This document shows, piece after piece, positions 49,738 to 58,028 of a DNA stretch of 64,000 bases. The position numbers and the translations under genes are program-made. The stretch lies in the NCBI GenBank assembly GCA_021773075.1, contig JAJFKT010000026.1, forward strand, positions 558,356 to 622,355. Reading direction: 5' to 3'. This DNA is from Woeseiaceae bacterium. GTDB lineage: Bacteria; Pseudomonadota; Gammaproteobacteria; Steroidobacterales; Woeseiaceae. Below the pieces are notes generated by a model. The model was not told the DNA's origin. It ran no database searches and saw nothing but the letters and a program-made list of their open reading frames with translations. How positions within the stretch are numbered: the stretch's first letter is position 1; each line of letters opens with the position of its first letter.

Positions 49738-50222
49738 CGCAAGCACCCGAAAATCTCGCTCGTACGGTGATGACAGATCCAGTCCATTTTCTGGCGTTCG
49801 GTTTTGGTACCGGGCTCGCGCCGTTCGCGCCGGGAACGTTTGGCTCACTACCGGGTGTTTTGCTGTTCTGGTTGACGCTGAACTACGGGCTTTATATTCA
49901 ATTAGGTGTTGCTGCGGCCATCGTTCTCGCCGGAGTCTGGATATGTGGCGAAAGCGCAAGACGCATCGGGGTTCACGACCACGGCGGAATCGTCTGGGAT
50001 GAGATCGCCGGTATGTATCTGACCTTGTTGGCAGCGCCGCTGAGCGTCCTGGGCTGGGCTCTGGCGTTCGTATTATTTCGGATTATGGATATTGTAAAAC
50101 CGTGGCCGATTAGAGACCTGGATCACAGAATAGGCGGGGGTGTCGGAATTATGCTGGATGACCTCGCAGCCGCTCTGTATGCCGCAATTTTGTTGGGTTT
50201 ATACGGGTGGCTAATGACCTAA
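49734..50222 (+). CDS. pgpA: Phosphatidylglycerophosphatase A
   Basis: Membrane phosphatase that makes phosphatidylglycerol from its phosphate. The conserved GFGTGLAPFAPGTFGSLPG and the acidic HDHGGIVWDEIAGM motif are intact, and hydrophobic helices span the rest of the 162 residues. Part of the nusB-thiL-pgpA unit found in most gammaproteobacteria. Confidence 0.96.
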   Translation: MTQAPENLARTVMTDPVHFLAFGFGTGLAPFAPGTFGSLPGVLLFWLTLNYGLYIQLGVAAAIVLAGVWICGESARRIGVHDHGGIVWDEIAGMYLTLLAAPLSVLGWALAFVLFRIMDIVKPWPIRDLDHRIGGGVGIMLDDLAAALYAAILLGLYGWLMT

Positions 50223-50236
50223 ATGATTGAGGCAAC

Positions 50237-51541
50237 ATGGCCACCAGCATTAGCAACATGCAGCGCCCGAATGACGTACCGCAGAAGATTGGTAAGTACG
50301 TCATTATCAATAAGATTGGTAAGGGCAGTACGGGTATGGTCTACCTGTCCCATGACCCTTATTATCGCCGCGACGTTGCGATCAAGGTTTACAATTCCGA
50401 AGAAGATGCTGACGCTGAACGCGCGCGGGTTGCTCGCAAGATGTTCTTCAACGAGGCCCACATGGTCGGCATGTTGCAACATCCGAACATTATGCCGATC
50501 TACGACGCTGGTGAAGAAGATGGAGCCTATTACGTCGTAACCGAACATATTCAAGGTGCGCGTACACTGGCTTCGTATTGTCGACCCGATAACTTATTGC
50601 GCGTCGACGACGTTGTAGAAATTATTTACAAGTGCGCGAAAGCGCTGCACTACGCGCATGGTCGAGGCGTAATTCATCGCGACATCAAACCATCCAATGT
50701 GATGCTGACCATTGACAACGATGTGCGCATCATCGATTTCGGCATCGCAATTGTCAGTGATTCTGAAGTGTCGCGCATCGAAGGCATCGCCGGTTCGCCG
50801 AGTTACATGTCACCAGAGCAGGTGCAGTCTGAAGAGCTGACGCCGCGTTCTGATCTGTATTCGCTGGGCGCCGTAATGTATGAGCTCCTGACAGGTTTCC
50901 GACCATTCCGCGCCGACAATCTTTCCAAGTTGTTGCACCAAATTGTTTACGCAACACCACCACCGATTCACACTTATCGTGACGATCTCCCCGAGGAACT
51001 TGAGCATGTCGTAATGACGACGATGCAAAAAGAGCCGAACAAGCGTCTCGTGACGGGTAACGCGATGGCCGCTGAGCTGACGCGTGTCTACAAGGATTTG
51101 CGGCAGAAATACGACAGTCTCGATAACCAGGAACATTTCGATCTCCTGCGAACGCTCACTTTCTTTCATGATTTCTCACATGCGGAAATCTGGGAAGTCC
51201 TGCGAGCGTCGGACTGGCACGAGTATCAGGCCGGCGATGATATTGTTCGTGAAGGCGAAGTTGATGATCGCTTCTACATCATTGTTGCGGGTTCCGTGCA
51301 AGTGCAGGCCAACGGCCAAAACGTCGGCAAGCTTTCAAATGGTGAGTGCTTTGGCGAAACCAGTTACGTTCGCGGCGCTCGTCGCCAGGCATCGATCCAG
51401 GCTGACGGCCAGGTAACGATTCTGCGAGTCAGTTCAACGCTTATGGAACAGGTATCGTCTGCCTGCCAGCTGCGCTTCAACAAAGTCTTCCTGCGATCTC
51501 TGATCACACGCTTGCAAGGCACTGGCGGCGCCAACACCTAG
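50237..51541 (+). CDS. Ser/Thr protein kinase with C-terminal cyclic-nucleotide-binding domain
   Basis: A 434-residue cytoplasmic fusion. The Hanks-type kinase domain (residues 19-290) is complete: glycine loop GKGSTGMVYL (28-37), Lys50, Glu73, HRDIKPSN (147-154), DFG (167-169) and SPE (192-194). A CRP-like cNMP-binding domain follows (about 305-425), with FGETSY at 372-377 and ARRQAS at 381-386 forming the phosphate-binding cassette. No transmembrane or PASTA segment is seen. It starts 14 bases after pgpA, and its end overlaps the convergent M48 peptidase gene by four bases. Confidence 0.93.
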   Translation: MATSISNMQRPNDVPQKIGKYVIINKIGKGSTGMVYLSHDPYYRRDVAIKVYNSEEDADAERARVARKMFFNEAHMVGMLQHPNIMPIYDAGEEDGAYYVVTEHIQGARTLASYCRPDNLLRVDDVVEIIYKCAKALHYAHGRGVIHRDIKPSNVMLTIDNDVRIIDFGIAIVSDSEVSRIEGIAGSPSYMSPEQVQSEELTPRSDLYSLGAVMYELLTGFRPFRADNLSKLLHQIVYATPPPIHTYRDDLPEELEHVVMTTMQKEPNKRLVTGNAMAAELTRVYKDLRQKYDSLDNQEHFDLLRTLTFFHDFSHAEIWEVLRASDWHEYQAGDDIVREGEVDDRFYIIVAGSVQVQANGQNVGKLSNGECFGETSYVRGARRQASIQADGQVTILRVSSTLMEQVSSACQLRFNKVFLRSLITRLQGTGGANT

Positions 51542-52539
51542 TCGTCATCAGGCTTGCGCTTTGTGCTGCGAGGATGGCTCGATAACCAGGAATTAACTCC
51601 GCTGTTGGCCGTAAGGCCAGCTTCACCCTCCAGGCGCATTAGCAGTCTGGATAGGGCGTCCGAATCCAGTGAATGCACTTCGAGGTAATCGAATGCAAAG
51701 TCGTCCGCTTCCCGTTCAAAATCGCGAGAATACTTGGCCTGCATAAGAACGGTAGGAATAGTCGCAGACAGCGCGGTGATATTGGACAGATCGCCGGTCA
51801 GGCCCGCGATCATGATCGCGCTAACCGAGTTCTGCAGCAATATACGTAAGCTGTGCTTGTTCTGAAGGTGGCCGACCTCGTGAGCCAGGACAGCAATGAG
51901 CTCCTCGTCAGTCTCGGCAAGTCCCACCATTTCGTCAGTCATGACTACGAGACCGCCAGGTACAGCAAACGCGTTCGCGCCTATAGCGGGTGAGGCACGA
52001 AACTCGAGTCGATAATACCCGGGCGAATTCGTGTCGGTCTTGATCTTCCTGAAAAGCGCTTGCACCTTATCGCGCTGGTCAGTCGACAGCTCGGTGTCGT
52101 CGAACATCAATCGGTCGAGAACATCCATACTTTGCCGGCCCATTTCCTCGTCAATTTCGTCGGGCATTGTCAACGCGATGTACTTGGCTCCGACCGGTAC
52201 GCCAAAGGTGAGAATTGCCCATACGCCCACAACGGCTACCAGCAGCGTGATGATTGCCCATCGCCACGAGCGCTCCATACGATCAACCACCATGTTTTCG
52301 CCGAACTGCTTTACGAGTTCCAGGCCGAATTCATGATCGTCGAATTGCAGCTGAGCATTTTCCGGCAACTCGATGATCCATTTTCCCCTGCCAACAGGTG
52401 GGACGACCCGGCACGACTGGCTATCGAATGAGTAGGACTGACCATCGATATTGACCTGTCCCATCGACTGGAAAAGTTGCACCGTGGCTTTGTGCGCTCG
52501 CGTGCTAGTGCCGTCAAAGTAGATCGCAGCTGTTTGCAT
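51538..52539 (-). CDS. Membrane-anchored M48 family metallopeptidase
   Basis: Zinc peptidase of 333 residues. A cytoplasmic N-terminal beta domain (about 1-85) is followed by a transmembrane helix near 93-113 (WAIITLLVAVVGVWAILTFG) and an M48 domain with HEVGH near residue 216 and the third ligand in EREAD. The C-terminus is short and basic-acidic. Its start overlaps the YjgN stop (TGATG), so both are one unit probably acting at the inner membrane. Confidence 0.92.
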   Translation of the reverse strand: MQTAAIYFDGTSTRAHKATVQLFQSMGQVNIDGQSYSFDSQSCRVVPPVGRGKWIIELPENAQLQFDDHEFGLELVKQFGENMVVDRMERSWRWAIITLLVAVVGVWAILTFGVPVGAKYIALTMPDEIDEEMGRQSMDVLDRLMFDDTELSTDQRDKVQALFRKIKTDTNSPGYYRLEFRASPAIGANAFAVPGGLVVMTDEMVGLAETDEELIAVLAHEVGHLQNKHSLRILLQNSVSAIMIAGLTGDLSNITALSATIPTVLMQAKYSRDFEREADDFAFDYLEVHSLDSDALSRLLMRLEGEAGLTANSGVNSWLSSHPRSTKRKPDDD

Positions 52540-53600
52540 CAGAAGCCCAGGTCGAGCTCGACATCAAAGGCTTCCCCGAGTTCGTCGCCCAGCGCGCTGC
52601 CTTCTTTGCCCTGCAATGCAACATGGGTCTCGAAGTCTCTGCCAACCAATACTTCAGTGTGCTTCGCACGATAGCGTGCAAGACGAATTTGCGCCCACGG
52701 TGTAAGCAATCCAACCGAAAATACGATCGCAACGAGATTCGAAAGATATATCCAGATCAATTCGCGAACTGACAACAAGGACAAGAAGGTGGTTTGTCCG
52801 AGGTTGGTGGTGTTCCAGATGTGATTGCGCGTACGGACTTGAAAGAACACGCCAATTGCGAGGTAGCCGAGAAACAAAGGCAATTGTGACAGATAGATAC
52901 GGGCAAGGTCCAAGTTAGAGATTTCACCCTGTCCATCAGGCATCACACCAGTCATCACAACAACTGACCAAATTGCCATCGCAAAGCCGACCAGGATTCC
53001 CAGGCCAACAGACTTCCAGAAGATGGCGACAAACTCGCCGTGCTGGCCGCCAAACTTGAAGTCCGATTGACCGTATCCCGAATGAACGACTATGAACTTG
53101 TTGCGCATGAAGTTGGCGGTTGCAGTGGCTAAGCCAAAGCTAACGACCGTTACCAGCGCGGCGCCGTAGAATGCCTTGAACGCTTCCAGATAAGCCGGTT
53201 TGAACGTAAAGCGAATTCCTCGATATGAAGAGACCCGCATACGAAACCGTCTTGAGCGCACAATAATCCAGGGCGAGACAAGGAAGATGAAGATCACGAC
53301 TGCAAAAGGTGCGAACGGATGTAAGTATCCTGATGCGAAGTACAGGCCAAGCATCGCTACGGCAATAAGACGGCCGATGAGAATGGACTTCGGATTGGCA
53401 TGGTAGTCAAAATGATGACCGTCAACCGACGTGTTGGTGTAGAAGTAGCGTTCTTTTCTAACTTTCGCCCATGCTGAGTAGATCCCCAGTGTGACAATCG
53501 TTAGAGCCAGATTCACAATCCAGATGCGAAAATATTCTCCGGCCTCTCCCGTGAATGAAACCGGTTCATAGTCTCTGTTCGTTTCGACCGCAGTTTCCAT
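52539..53600 (-). CDS. YjgN family (DUF898) membrane protein
   Basis: A polytopic membrane protein of 353 residues with the DUF898 pattern (FTGEAGEYFRIWIVNLALTIVTLGIYSAWAKVRKERYFY, repeated as WIYLSNLVAIVFSVGLLTPWAQIRLARYR). Six to eight transmembrane helices are likely. Function unknown; pairing with an M48 peptidase recurs in other gammaproteobacteria and suggests joint work in membrane protein quality control. Confidence 0.9.
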   Translation of the reverse strand: METAVETNRDYEPVSFTGEAGEYFRIWIVNLALTIVTLGIYSAWAKVRKERYFYTNTSVDGHHFDYHANPKSILIGRLIAVAMLGLYFASGYLHPFAPFAVVIFIFLVSPWIIVRSRRFRMRVSSYRGIRFTFKPAYLEAFKAFYGAALVTVVSFGLATATANFMRNKFIVVHSGYGQSDFKFGGQHGEFVAIFWKSVGLGILVGFAMAIWSVVVMTGVMPDGQGEISNLDLARIYLSQLPLFLGYLAIGVFFQVRTRNHIWNTTNLGQTTFLSLLSVRELIWIYLSNLVAIVFSVGLLTPWAQIRLARYRAKHTEVLVGRDFETHVALQGKEGSALGDELGEAFDVELDLGF

Positions 53601-53764
53601 AGCATTTCACTATCTTGTCGCACCCCCACGTGCACTGCCAGCAACGATAACAACACACGAGACAATAGTCGCGCTGGATCGGCTTCACATCGCGTGCTCT
53701 GGATTTCGTGTGGCGCGAAGCGCATTATTCTCGGCTAGATAGAAAAAACGGACTTGGAGAATTC

Positions 53765-55078
53765 ATGAGTTACCGCATTATGTGGATTGCGCTGGCGTTG
53801 CTTGCAACGCCTGGCTACGCACAGGATCTGTCGACAGCAGTTCAAGCTGACTACGATGAACACCTCGCAGGTCTTTTCGACCACTTTCACCGCAATCCAG
53901 AGCTTTCAACGCTTGAGAACGAGACGGCACGTCGTATGGCGCTTGAACTCAGTCTGGCAGGGTTTGATGTAACGGAGGGTGTTGGTGGCACCGGTGTCGT
54001 AGCGATGCTGGAGAATGGAGATGGTCCTCTGGTGATGATGCGTGCCGATATGGACGGTCTGCCAGTCGAAGAGAAATCAGGTCTTGAGAACGCATCTCGT
54101 GCACAGCAGAAGGATCCGATTACAGGAAACACGGTATTTACGATGCATGCTTGTGGCCACGACGTGCATATCACAAGCCTCGTCGGTACGGCCCGGCATA
54201 TGGCGGCGAACAAAGGTGAGTGGAAGGGGACCCTGATGCTTGTTGTGCAGCCCGCCGAAGAACGCGTTCTCGGTGCAGCGGCAATGAAAGAGGACGATAT
54301 CTGGGGTCGTTTCGGTACGCCGGACTATGCGTTAGCCTTTCACGTTTCGTCGAATGACGTCGCGGGCGTCATAAATGTGTCAGAGGGCAGTCCCTACGCG
54401 GGTGCCGATACGGTCGACATTATTATTCACGGTGTCGGTACACACGGCGCGCATCCTCATCGCGGTAAAGATCCGATCGTTCTGGGCAGCCAGATTGTTC
54501 TGGCACTGCAAACTCTCGTGGCACGGGAATTATCACCGCGCGACCCCGGCGTTGTTACCGTGGGGTCGTTCCATTCGGGCACCAAGCACAACATCATTTC
54601 CGATCGGGCGCACTTACAACTAACCGTTCGAAATACGAGCACCGAAACACGCGACCTGTTGCTGAAGGGTATTGAGCGTATTGCTGTGAATATGGGACGT
54701 GTAGCCGGCCTGCCGGAAGATAAGCTTCCGGAAGTCATCATTTCCAACGAGAGCGTTCCGCCAACAATCAACGATGCAGGACTCGCCAGACGTCTGAAGC
54801 AAGCTTGGTCAGAAAGCATGGGCGACGACGCAGTCGTTGACATCCCAACCAAGGGGATGGGTGCTGAAGATTTTCCATTTTTTACGGTCGAGCCAGGGAT
54901 TACCAGCGTTTACTGGGCGATTGGAGGAACACCGCAGGAAGCATTTGATATCGAGGCGGCCGGTGGTGAGCCTGTCCCGAGCCATCATTCACCGCTATTC
55001 AAAATCTCGCCAGAACCAGCCGTGACGGCAGGCGTCGAGTCAACGGTTGTCGCATTGATGGAACTGATGGCCGAATAG
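53765..55078 (+). CDS. Exported M20 family amidohydrolase
   Basis: Metal-dependent amidohydrolase or peptidase (hippurate/IAA-amino-acid hydrolase group) with a signal peptide (MSYRIMWIALALLATPGYAQ). Metal-site motifs are MRADMDGLPV, HACGHDVH, QPAEE and a C-terminal histidine in PSHHSP, with a dimerisation insert around GVGTHGAHPHRGKDPI. The ATG at 53765 is chosen because GGAG lies six bases upstream and it begins a proper signal; an in-frame TTG extension to 53708 is less likely. 437 residues. Confidence 0.9.
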   Translation: MSYRIMWIALALLATPGYAQDLSTAVQADYDEHLAGLFDHFHRNPELSTLENETARRMALELSLAGFDVTEGVGGTGVVAMLENGDGPLVMMRADMDGLPVEEKSGLENASRAQQKDPITGNTVFTMHACGHDVHITSLVGTARHMAANKGEWKGTLMLVVQPAEERVLGAAAMKEDDIWGRFGTPDYALAFHVSSNDVAGVINVSEGSPYAGADTVDIIIHGVGTHGAHPHRGKDPIVLGSQIVLALQTLVARELSPRDPGVVTVGSFHSGTKHNIISDRAHLQLTVRNTSTETRDLLLKGIERIAVNMGRVAGLPEDKLPEVIISNESVPPTINDAGLARRLKQAWSESMGDDAVVDIPTKGMGAEDFPFFTVEPGITSVYWAIGGTPQEAFDIEAAGGEPVPSHHSPLFKISPEPAVTAGVESTVVALMELMAE

Positions 55079-55109
55079 ATCAATCGCCGATGAGTACATG
55101 ACAATTCAG

Positions 55110-55183
55110 GAGTCGTGTCTCGCTAAGCGTTTTGATTCACCTGTGTCCTGGGAAGAAGCAAAACGCTTAGCGAGACACGACTC
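55110..55183. repeat. Perfect 25-bp inverted repeat with 24-base loop
   Basis: Arms at 55110-55134 and 55159-55183 are exact reverse complements (25 of 25), with three more pairs just inside after one mismatch (55136-55138 with 55155-55157). The arm begins GAGTCGTGTCTCGC and ends GCGTTTTG. It lies between the convergent ends of the amidohydrolase gene and xseB. No T-tract follows either arm on the outside, so it does not look like an ordinary intrinsic terminator. Confidence 0.95.
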
Positions 55184-55194
55184 AAACGCAGGCA

Positions 55195-55431
55195 TTATTC
55201 GTCGTCAATTTCAAACGCCTGAAGCGCTTCACCACCAGCACTCTTCAACAAAATCTCAACCTTCTGTTCCGCTTCTTTGAGAGCCGTTTGACAACTGCGA
55301 GTGAGTTTGATGCCTTCCTCAAATTTTTTCATGGCCGATTCAAGCGGCAGGTCGCCCGACTCGAGTTCTTCAACAAGTTGTTCAAGATTTGCGAGCGATT
55401 TTTCGAGGTTTAATTTCTTTGCGGCTGACAT
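55195..55431 (-). CDS. xseB: Exodeoxyribonuclease VII small subunit
   Basis: Small subunit of exonuclease VII, 78 residues from the ATG at 55431 (MSAAKKLNLEKSLANLEQL). The family core LVEELESGDLPLESAMKKFEEGIKL is unmistakable. That ATG is preferred because GGAAA lies upstream at suitable distance; in-frame starts at 55443 and 55488 give longer forms without conserved residues. The usual followers ispA and dxs are absent; the gene stands alone. Confidence 0.95.
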   Translation of the reverse strand: MSAAKKLNLEKSLANLEQLVEELESGDLPLESAMKKFEEGIKLTRSCQTALKEAEQKVEILLKSAGGEALQAFEIDDE

Positions 55432-55510
55432 GGTGTTTTCCATCCTGGCGTGCGTCGCTAAACTACAGCGGCGACTCAGTATCGTCAATTGTTAGTGAAT
55501 CATCGCATGG

Positions 55511-55539
55511 TTGACAGCTGTATAAACGAACACTAGAGT
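55511..55539 (+). promoter_or_regulatory. Sigma-70 promoter of the rubrerythrin operon
   Basis: A perfect TTGACA (55511-55516) is followed after 17 bases by TAGAGT (55534-55539, four of six). Transcription would begin near 55546, immediately before the Fur-like palindromes and 50 bases before the first ATG. Confidence 0.6.
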
Positions 55540-55548
55540 TGCGCAACA

Positions 55549-55579
55549 ATTAGAATCGTTCTAATGAGAATTATTCTCA
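55549..55579 (+). promoter_or_regulatory. Fur-like operator upstream of the rubrerythrin operon
   Basis: TGAGAAT-T-ATTCTCA (55565-55579) is a perfect 7-1-7 palindrome differing from the classical Fur 7-1-7 consensus TGATAATnATTATCA by one base in each arm. It abuts a second palindrome, ATTAGAA-TCG-TTCTAAT (55549-55565). The array begins at the predicted transcription start, a position suited to iron-dependent repression. Confidence 0.65.
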
Positions 55580-55595
55580 CCTGAGAGGATTGGAA

Positions 55596-56015
55596 ATGTC
55601 ACTAAAAGACAGCAAGACCGAACAAAATCTCAAAGATGCATTTGCGGGCGAATCACAGGCAAATCGTCGCTATCTGTACTTCGCAGCGAAGGCTGACGTA
55701 GAGGGTTACAACGACGTAGCCGCCGTATTCCGCTCAACCGCTGAAGGCGAAACAGGGCATGCGCACGGTCATCTCGAGTACCTCGAGGAAACAGGTGATC
55801 CCGCGACGGGTTTGCCCATTGGTCCGACCGCTGCAAATCTGGCCGCCGCTGTTGCAGGCGAAACCCACGAGTACACGGACATGTACCCTGGAATGGCGAA
55901 GACTGCACGCGACGAGAGCTTTGATGAAATTGCGGACTGGTTTGAGACGCTGGCCAAGGCTGAGCGTTCACATGCCAACCGCTTCCAGAAAGCACTCGAT
56001 ACGCTTGACGACTAA
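55596..56015 (+). CDS. Rubrerythrin family di-iron protein (no rubredoxin domain)
   Basis: Ferritin-like four-helix protein of 139 residues with the di-iron ligand pattern ([49 protein letters not shown]). It has no cysteine, so the rubredoxin domain of classical rubrerythrin is absent and electrons must come from a partner. The ATG at 55596 has GAGAGG seven bases upstream. First gene of a trio with an iron-sulfur protein and DUF3501. A role in peroxide or iron stress is inferred from family and operator. Confidence 0.92.
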   Translation: MSLKDSKTEQNLKDAFAGESQANRRYLYFAAKADVEGYNDVAAVFRSTAEGETGHAHGHLEYLEETGDPATGLPIGPTAANLAAAVAGETHEYTDMYPGMAKTARDESFDEIADWFETLAKAERSHANRFQKALDTLDD

Positions 56016-56020
56016 GGTAT

Positions 56021-57358
56021 TTGTCTAACGGGAGACGCGAAGGCAGTCTTGAGGCGCCGACCCGGCACCCGCTTGACTGGCAGTCCGAAGAGTTTTACGA
56101 CGAAGCTCCTCTTATGGAGGAGCTTGAGCGCGTATTCGATATTTGCCACGGCTGCCGGCGCTGCTTCAGCCTCTGTAATTCGTTTCCGACCTTATTCGAT
56201 GCGGTTGATGAGTCGGATACTATGGAGGTCGACGGTGTTCCGAAGAAAGTCTATTGGGACGTGGTCGACCAATGCTATCTCTGCGACATGTGCTACATGT
56301 CGAAATGCCCGTACGTACCGCCACACGAATGGAATGTCGATTTTCCGCACCTGATGCTGCGCGCGAAGGCGGCCCGCTTTAAGAAAGAGGGAGCGCGGCG
56401 GCGCGACAAGATACTGAGCGCCACCGATACGGTTGGAAAACTCGTGGGTATCCCGGTCGTTGTCGATGTCGTCAACGCGACGAATCGCAGTAAGGCGGGC
56501 CGCAAGGTTCTTGAGGCGGCACTGGGGGTGCACCGCAAGGCAGCTGTCCCCGAGTATCATTCGAACACAGCGCGAAAACGTCTCGCACGACTTGAGGGTG
56601 CGGATCCGCAGGAGACGACAGTAACTGCAAACACGCGCGGCAAGGTTGTTCTTTATACAAGCTGCTACGGAAACCGTAACCACCCGACGATCGACGAGGA
56701 CCTTGTTGCTGTTTTCGAACACAACGGCATTCCATTGGCGCTCGCCGAGAAAGAGGTCTGCTGTGGTATGCCCAAGCTGGAACTGGGAGATCTGGAGGCC
56801 GTCGCAAAGGCCAGGGACGCAAATATCCCGGTGCTTGCAGCCATGGTTGATGCTGGTTGGGACATCGTTACGCCAATCCCGTCCTGCACGCTAATGTTCA
56901 AACAGGAATTGCCGTTGATGTTCCCGGATGATCCGGATGTTGCCAAGGTTCGGGATGCTATGTACGACCCGTTTGAGTACCTGATGTTGCGTCACAAAGA
57001 CGGCAAACTGAAGACGGCGTTTGTGAAATCGCTGGGCAAGGTGTCGTATCAGGTGCCTTGCCACCTGCGGGTTCAGAATATTGGTCTCAAGACTCGCGAT
57101 ATTCTGCAGCTCGTGCCGGATACCCAGGTTGAGGCGATTGAACGCTGCTCCGGGCATGACGGTACCTACGCCGTCAAGAAAGAATTCCATGAGATATCAA
57201 AAAAGATCGCGCGACCTGTGGTAAACAAAGTAGCGCGAAGCGATGCCGATCATTTCGTAAGCGACTGTCCGATGGCAGCAGAACAGATCGCTCAGGAACT
57301 CGACGGCTTAGAAGCGAATAATCCGATGAATCTTTTACGAATAGCGTACGGAATCTGA
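56021..57358 (+). CDS. GlpC/heterodisulfide-reductase-like iron-sulfur protein with CCG domains
   Basis: A 445-residue protein. Two 4Fe-4S motifs lie near the N-terminus (CHGCRRCFSLCNSFP near 39-53, CYLCDMCYMSKCPYVPP near 87-103). Two cysteine-rich CCG-type segments follow (TSCYGN with EVCCGMPKLE, then VPCHLRVQNIG with ERCSGHDG). This suggests electron transfer or disulfide/persulfide chemistry, perhaps reducing the rubrerythrin. TTG start five bases after the preceding stop; the sequence SNGREGSLEAP-like N-terminus fits relatives. Exact function unknown. Confidence 0.88.
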   Translation: MSNGRREGSLEAPTRHPLDWQSEEFYDEAPLMEELERVFDICHGCRRCFSLCNSFPTLFDAVDESDTMEVDGVPKKVYWDVVDQCYLCDMCYMSKCPYVPPHEWNVDFPHLMLRAKAARFKKEGARRRDKILSATDTVGKLVGIPVVVDVVNATNRSKAGRKVLEAALGVHRKAAVPEYHSNTARKRLARLEGADPQETTVTANTRGKVVLYTSCYGNRNHPTIDEDLVAVFEHNGIPLALAEKEVCCGMPKLELGDLEAVAKARDANIPVLAAMVDAGWDIVTPIPSCTLMFKQELPLMFPDDPDVAKVRDAMYDPFEYLMLRHKDGKLKTAFVKSLGKVSYQVPCHLRVQNIGLKTRDILQLVPDTQVEAIERCSGHDGTYAVKKEFHEISKKIARPVVNKVARSDADHFVSDCPMAAEQIAQELDGLEANNPMNLLRIAYGI

Positions 57359-57359
57359 G

Positions 57360-57944
57360 ATGCAAAAACTGTCCCGTGATGATCTTCTAAGTCTGGAGCA
57401 ATACGCGGAGGAACGACCTACGTTCCGCGACCGCGTAATGGCGCACAAGAAAAACCGGCGTCTCGACCTTGGGACGAACGCCGCATTGTATTTCGAGGAC
57501 CGACTAACGATGCAGTATCAAGTCCAGGAAATGTTGCGCATCGAGCGGATATTCGAAGCCGGTGGCATCAACGAAGAGCTCGAGGCATACAATCCGCTGA
57601 TTCCTGATGGGTCAAACTGGAAGGCTACCTTCATGGTGGAGTTTCCCGAAGAAGCACAGAGACGTGAGATGCTGGGACGACTTGTCGGTATAGAAAATCG
57701 CGTGTATGTGCATGTTGCCGACTTCGAACGCGTTTATGCCATTGCCGACGAAGATATGGAGCGCGCCGACGAGGAAAAGACATCCGCTGTACATTTTCTG
57801 CGTTTCGAACTGCCGTCAGAGCAGGTCGCTGCAATGAAATCTGATGCATCGCTAATGGCGGGCATTGATCACGGAAATTATCAGGTTGAGGTCAGGCCGG
57901 TTGCCGACAACATTCGCCAGGCACTTATCAACGATCTCGATTAA
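57360..57944 (+). CDS. DUF3501 family protein
   Basis: A 194-residue soluble protein of the DUF3501 family (SLEQYAEERPTFRDRVMAHKKNRRLDLG, LYFEDRLTMQYQVQEMLRIERIF). It is almost always encoded next to a rubrerythrin and the CCG-type iron-sulfur protein, as here, with one base between the genes. No cofactor motif is visible. Function unknown; partnership is inferred from conserved linkage. Confidence 0.88.
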   Translation: MQKLSRDDLLSLEQYAEERPTFRDRVMAHKKNRRLDLGTNAALYFEDRLTMQYQVQEMLRIERIFEAGGINEELEAYNPLIPDGSNWKATFMVEFPEEAQRREMLGRLVGIENRVYVHVADFERVYAIADEDMERADEEKTSAVHFLRFELPSEQVAAMKSDASLMAGIDHGNYQVEVRPVADNIRQALINDLD

Positions 57945-58028
57945 ATATTGCTAACTAATCAAAGCTTCCATGATGCAAGCCTTGGGTATTCAGGCTAAAC
58001 TGCCGCCGGGCATTTTTCTGGGTAGTAG

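Noticed and set aside
55110..55183. Intrinsic terminator interpretation of the inverted repeat
   Set aside because: No T-run outside either arm; the T stretch lies inside the stem next to the loop. A factor-dependent end remains possible.
55098..55280. A 60-codon plus-strand reading frame across the inverted repeat
   Set aside because: It is created by the palindrome and the antisense of xseB; no ribosome-binding site or recognisable protein features.
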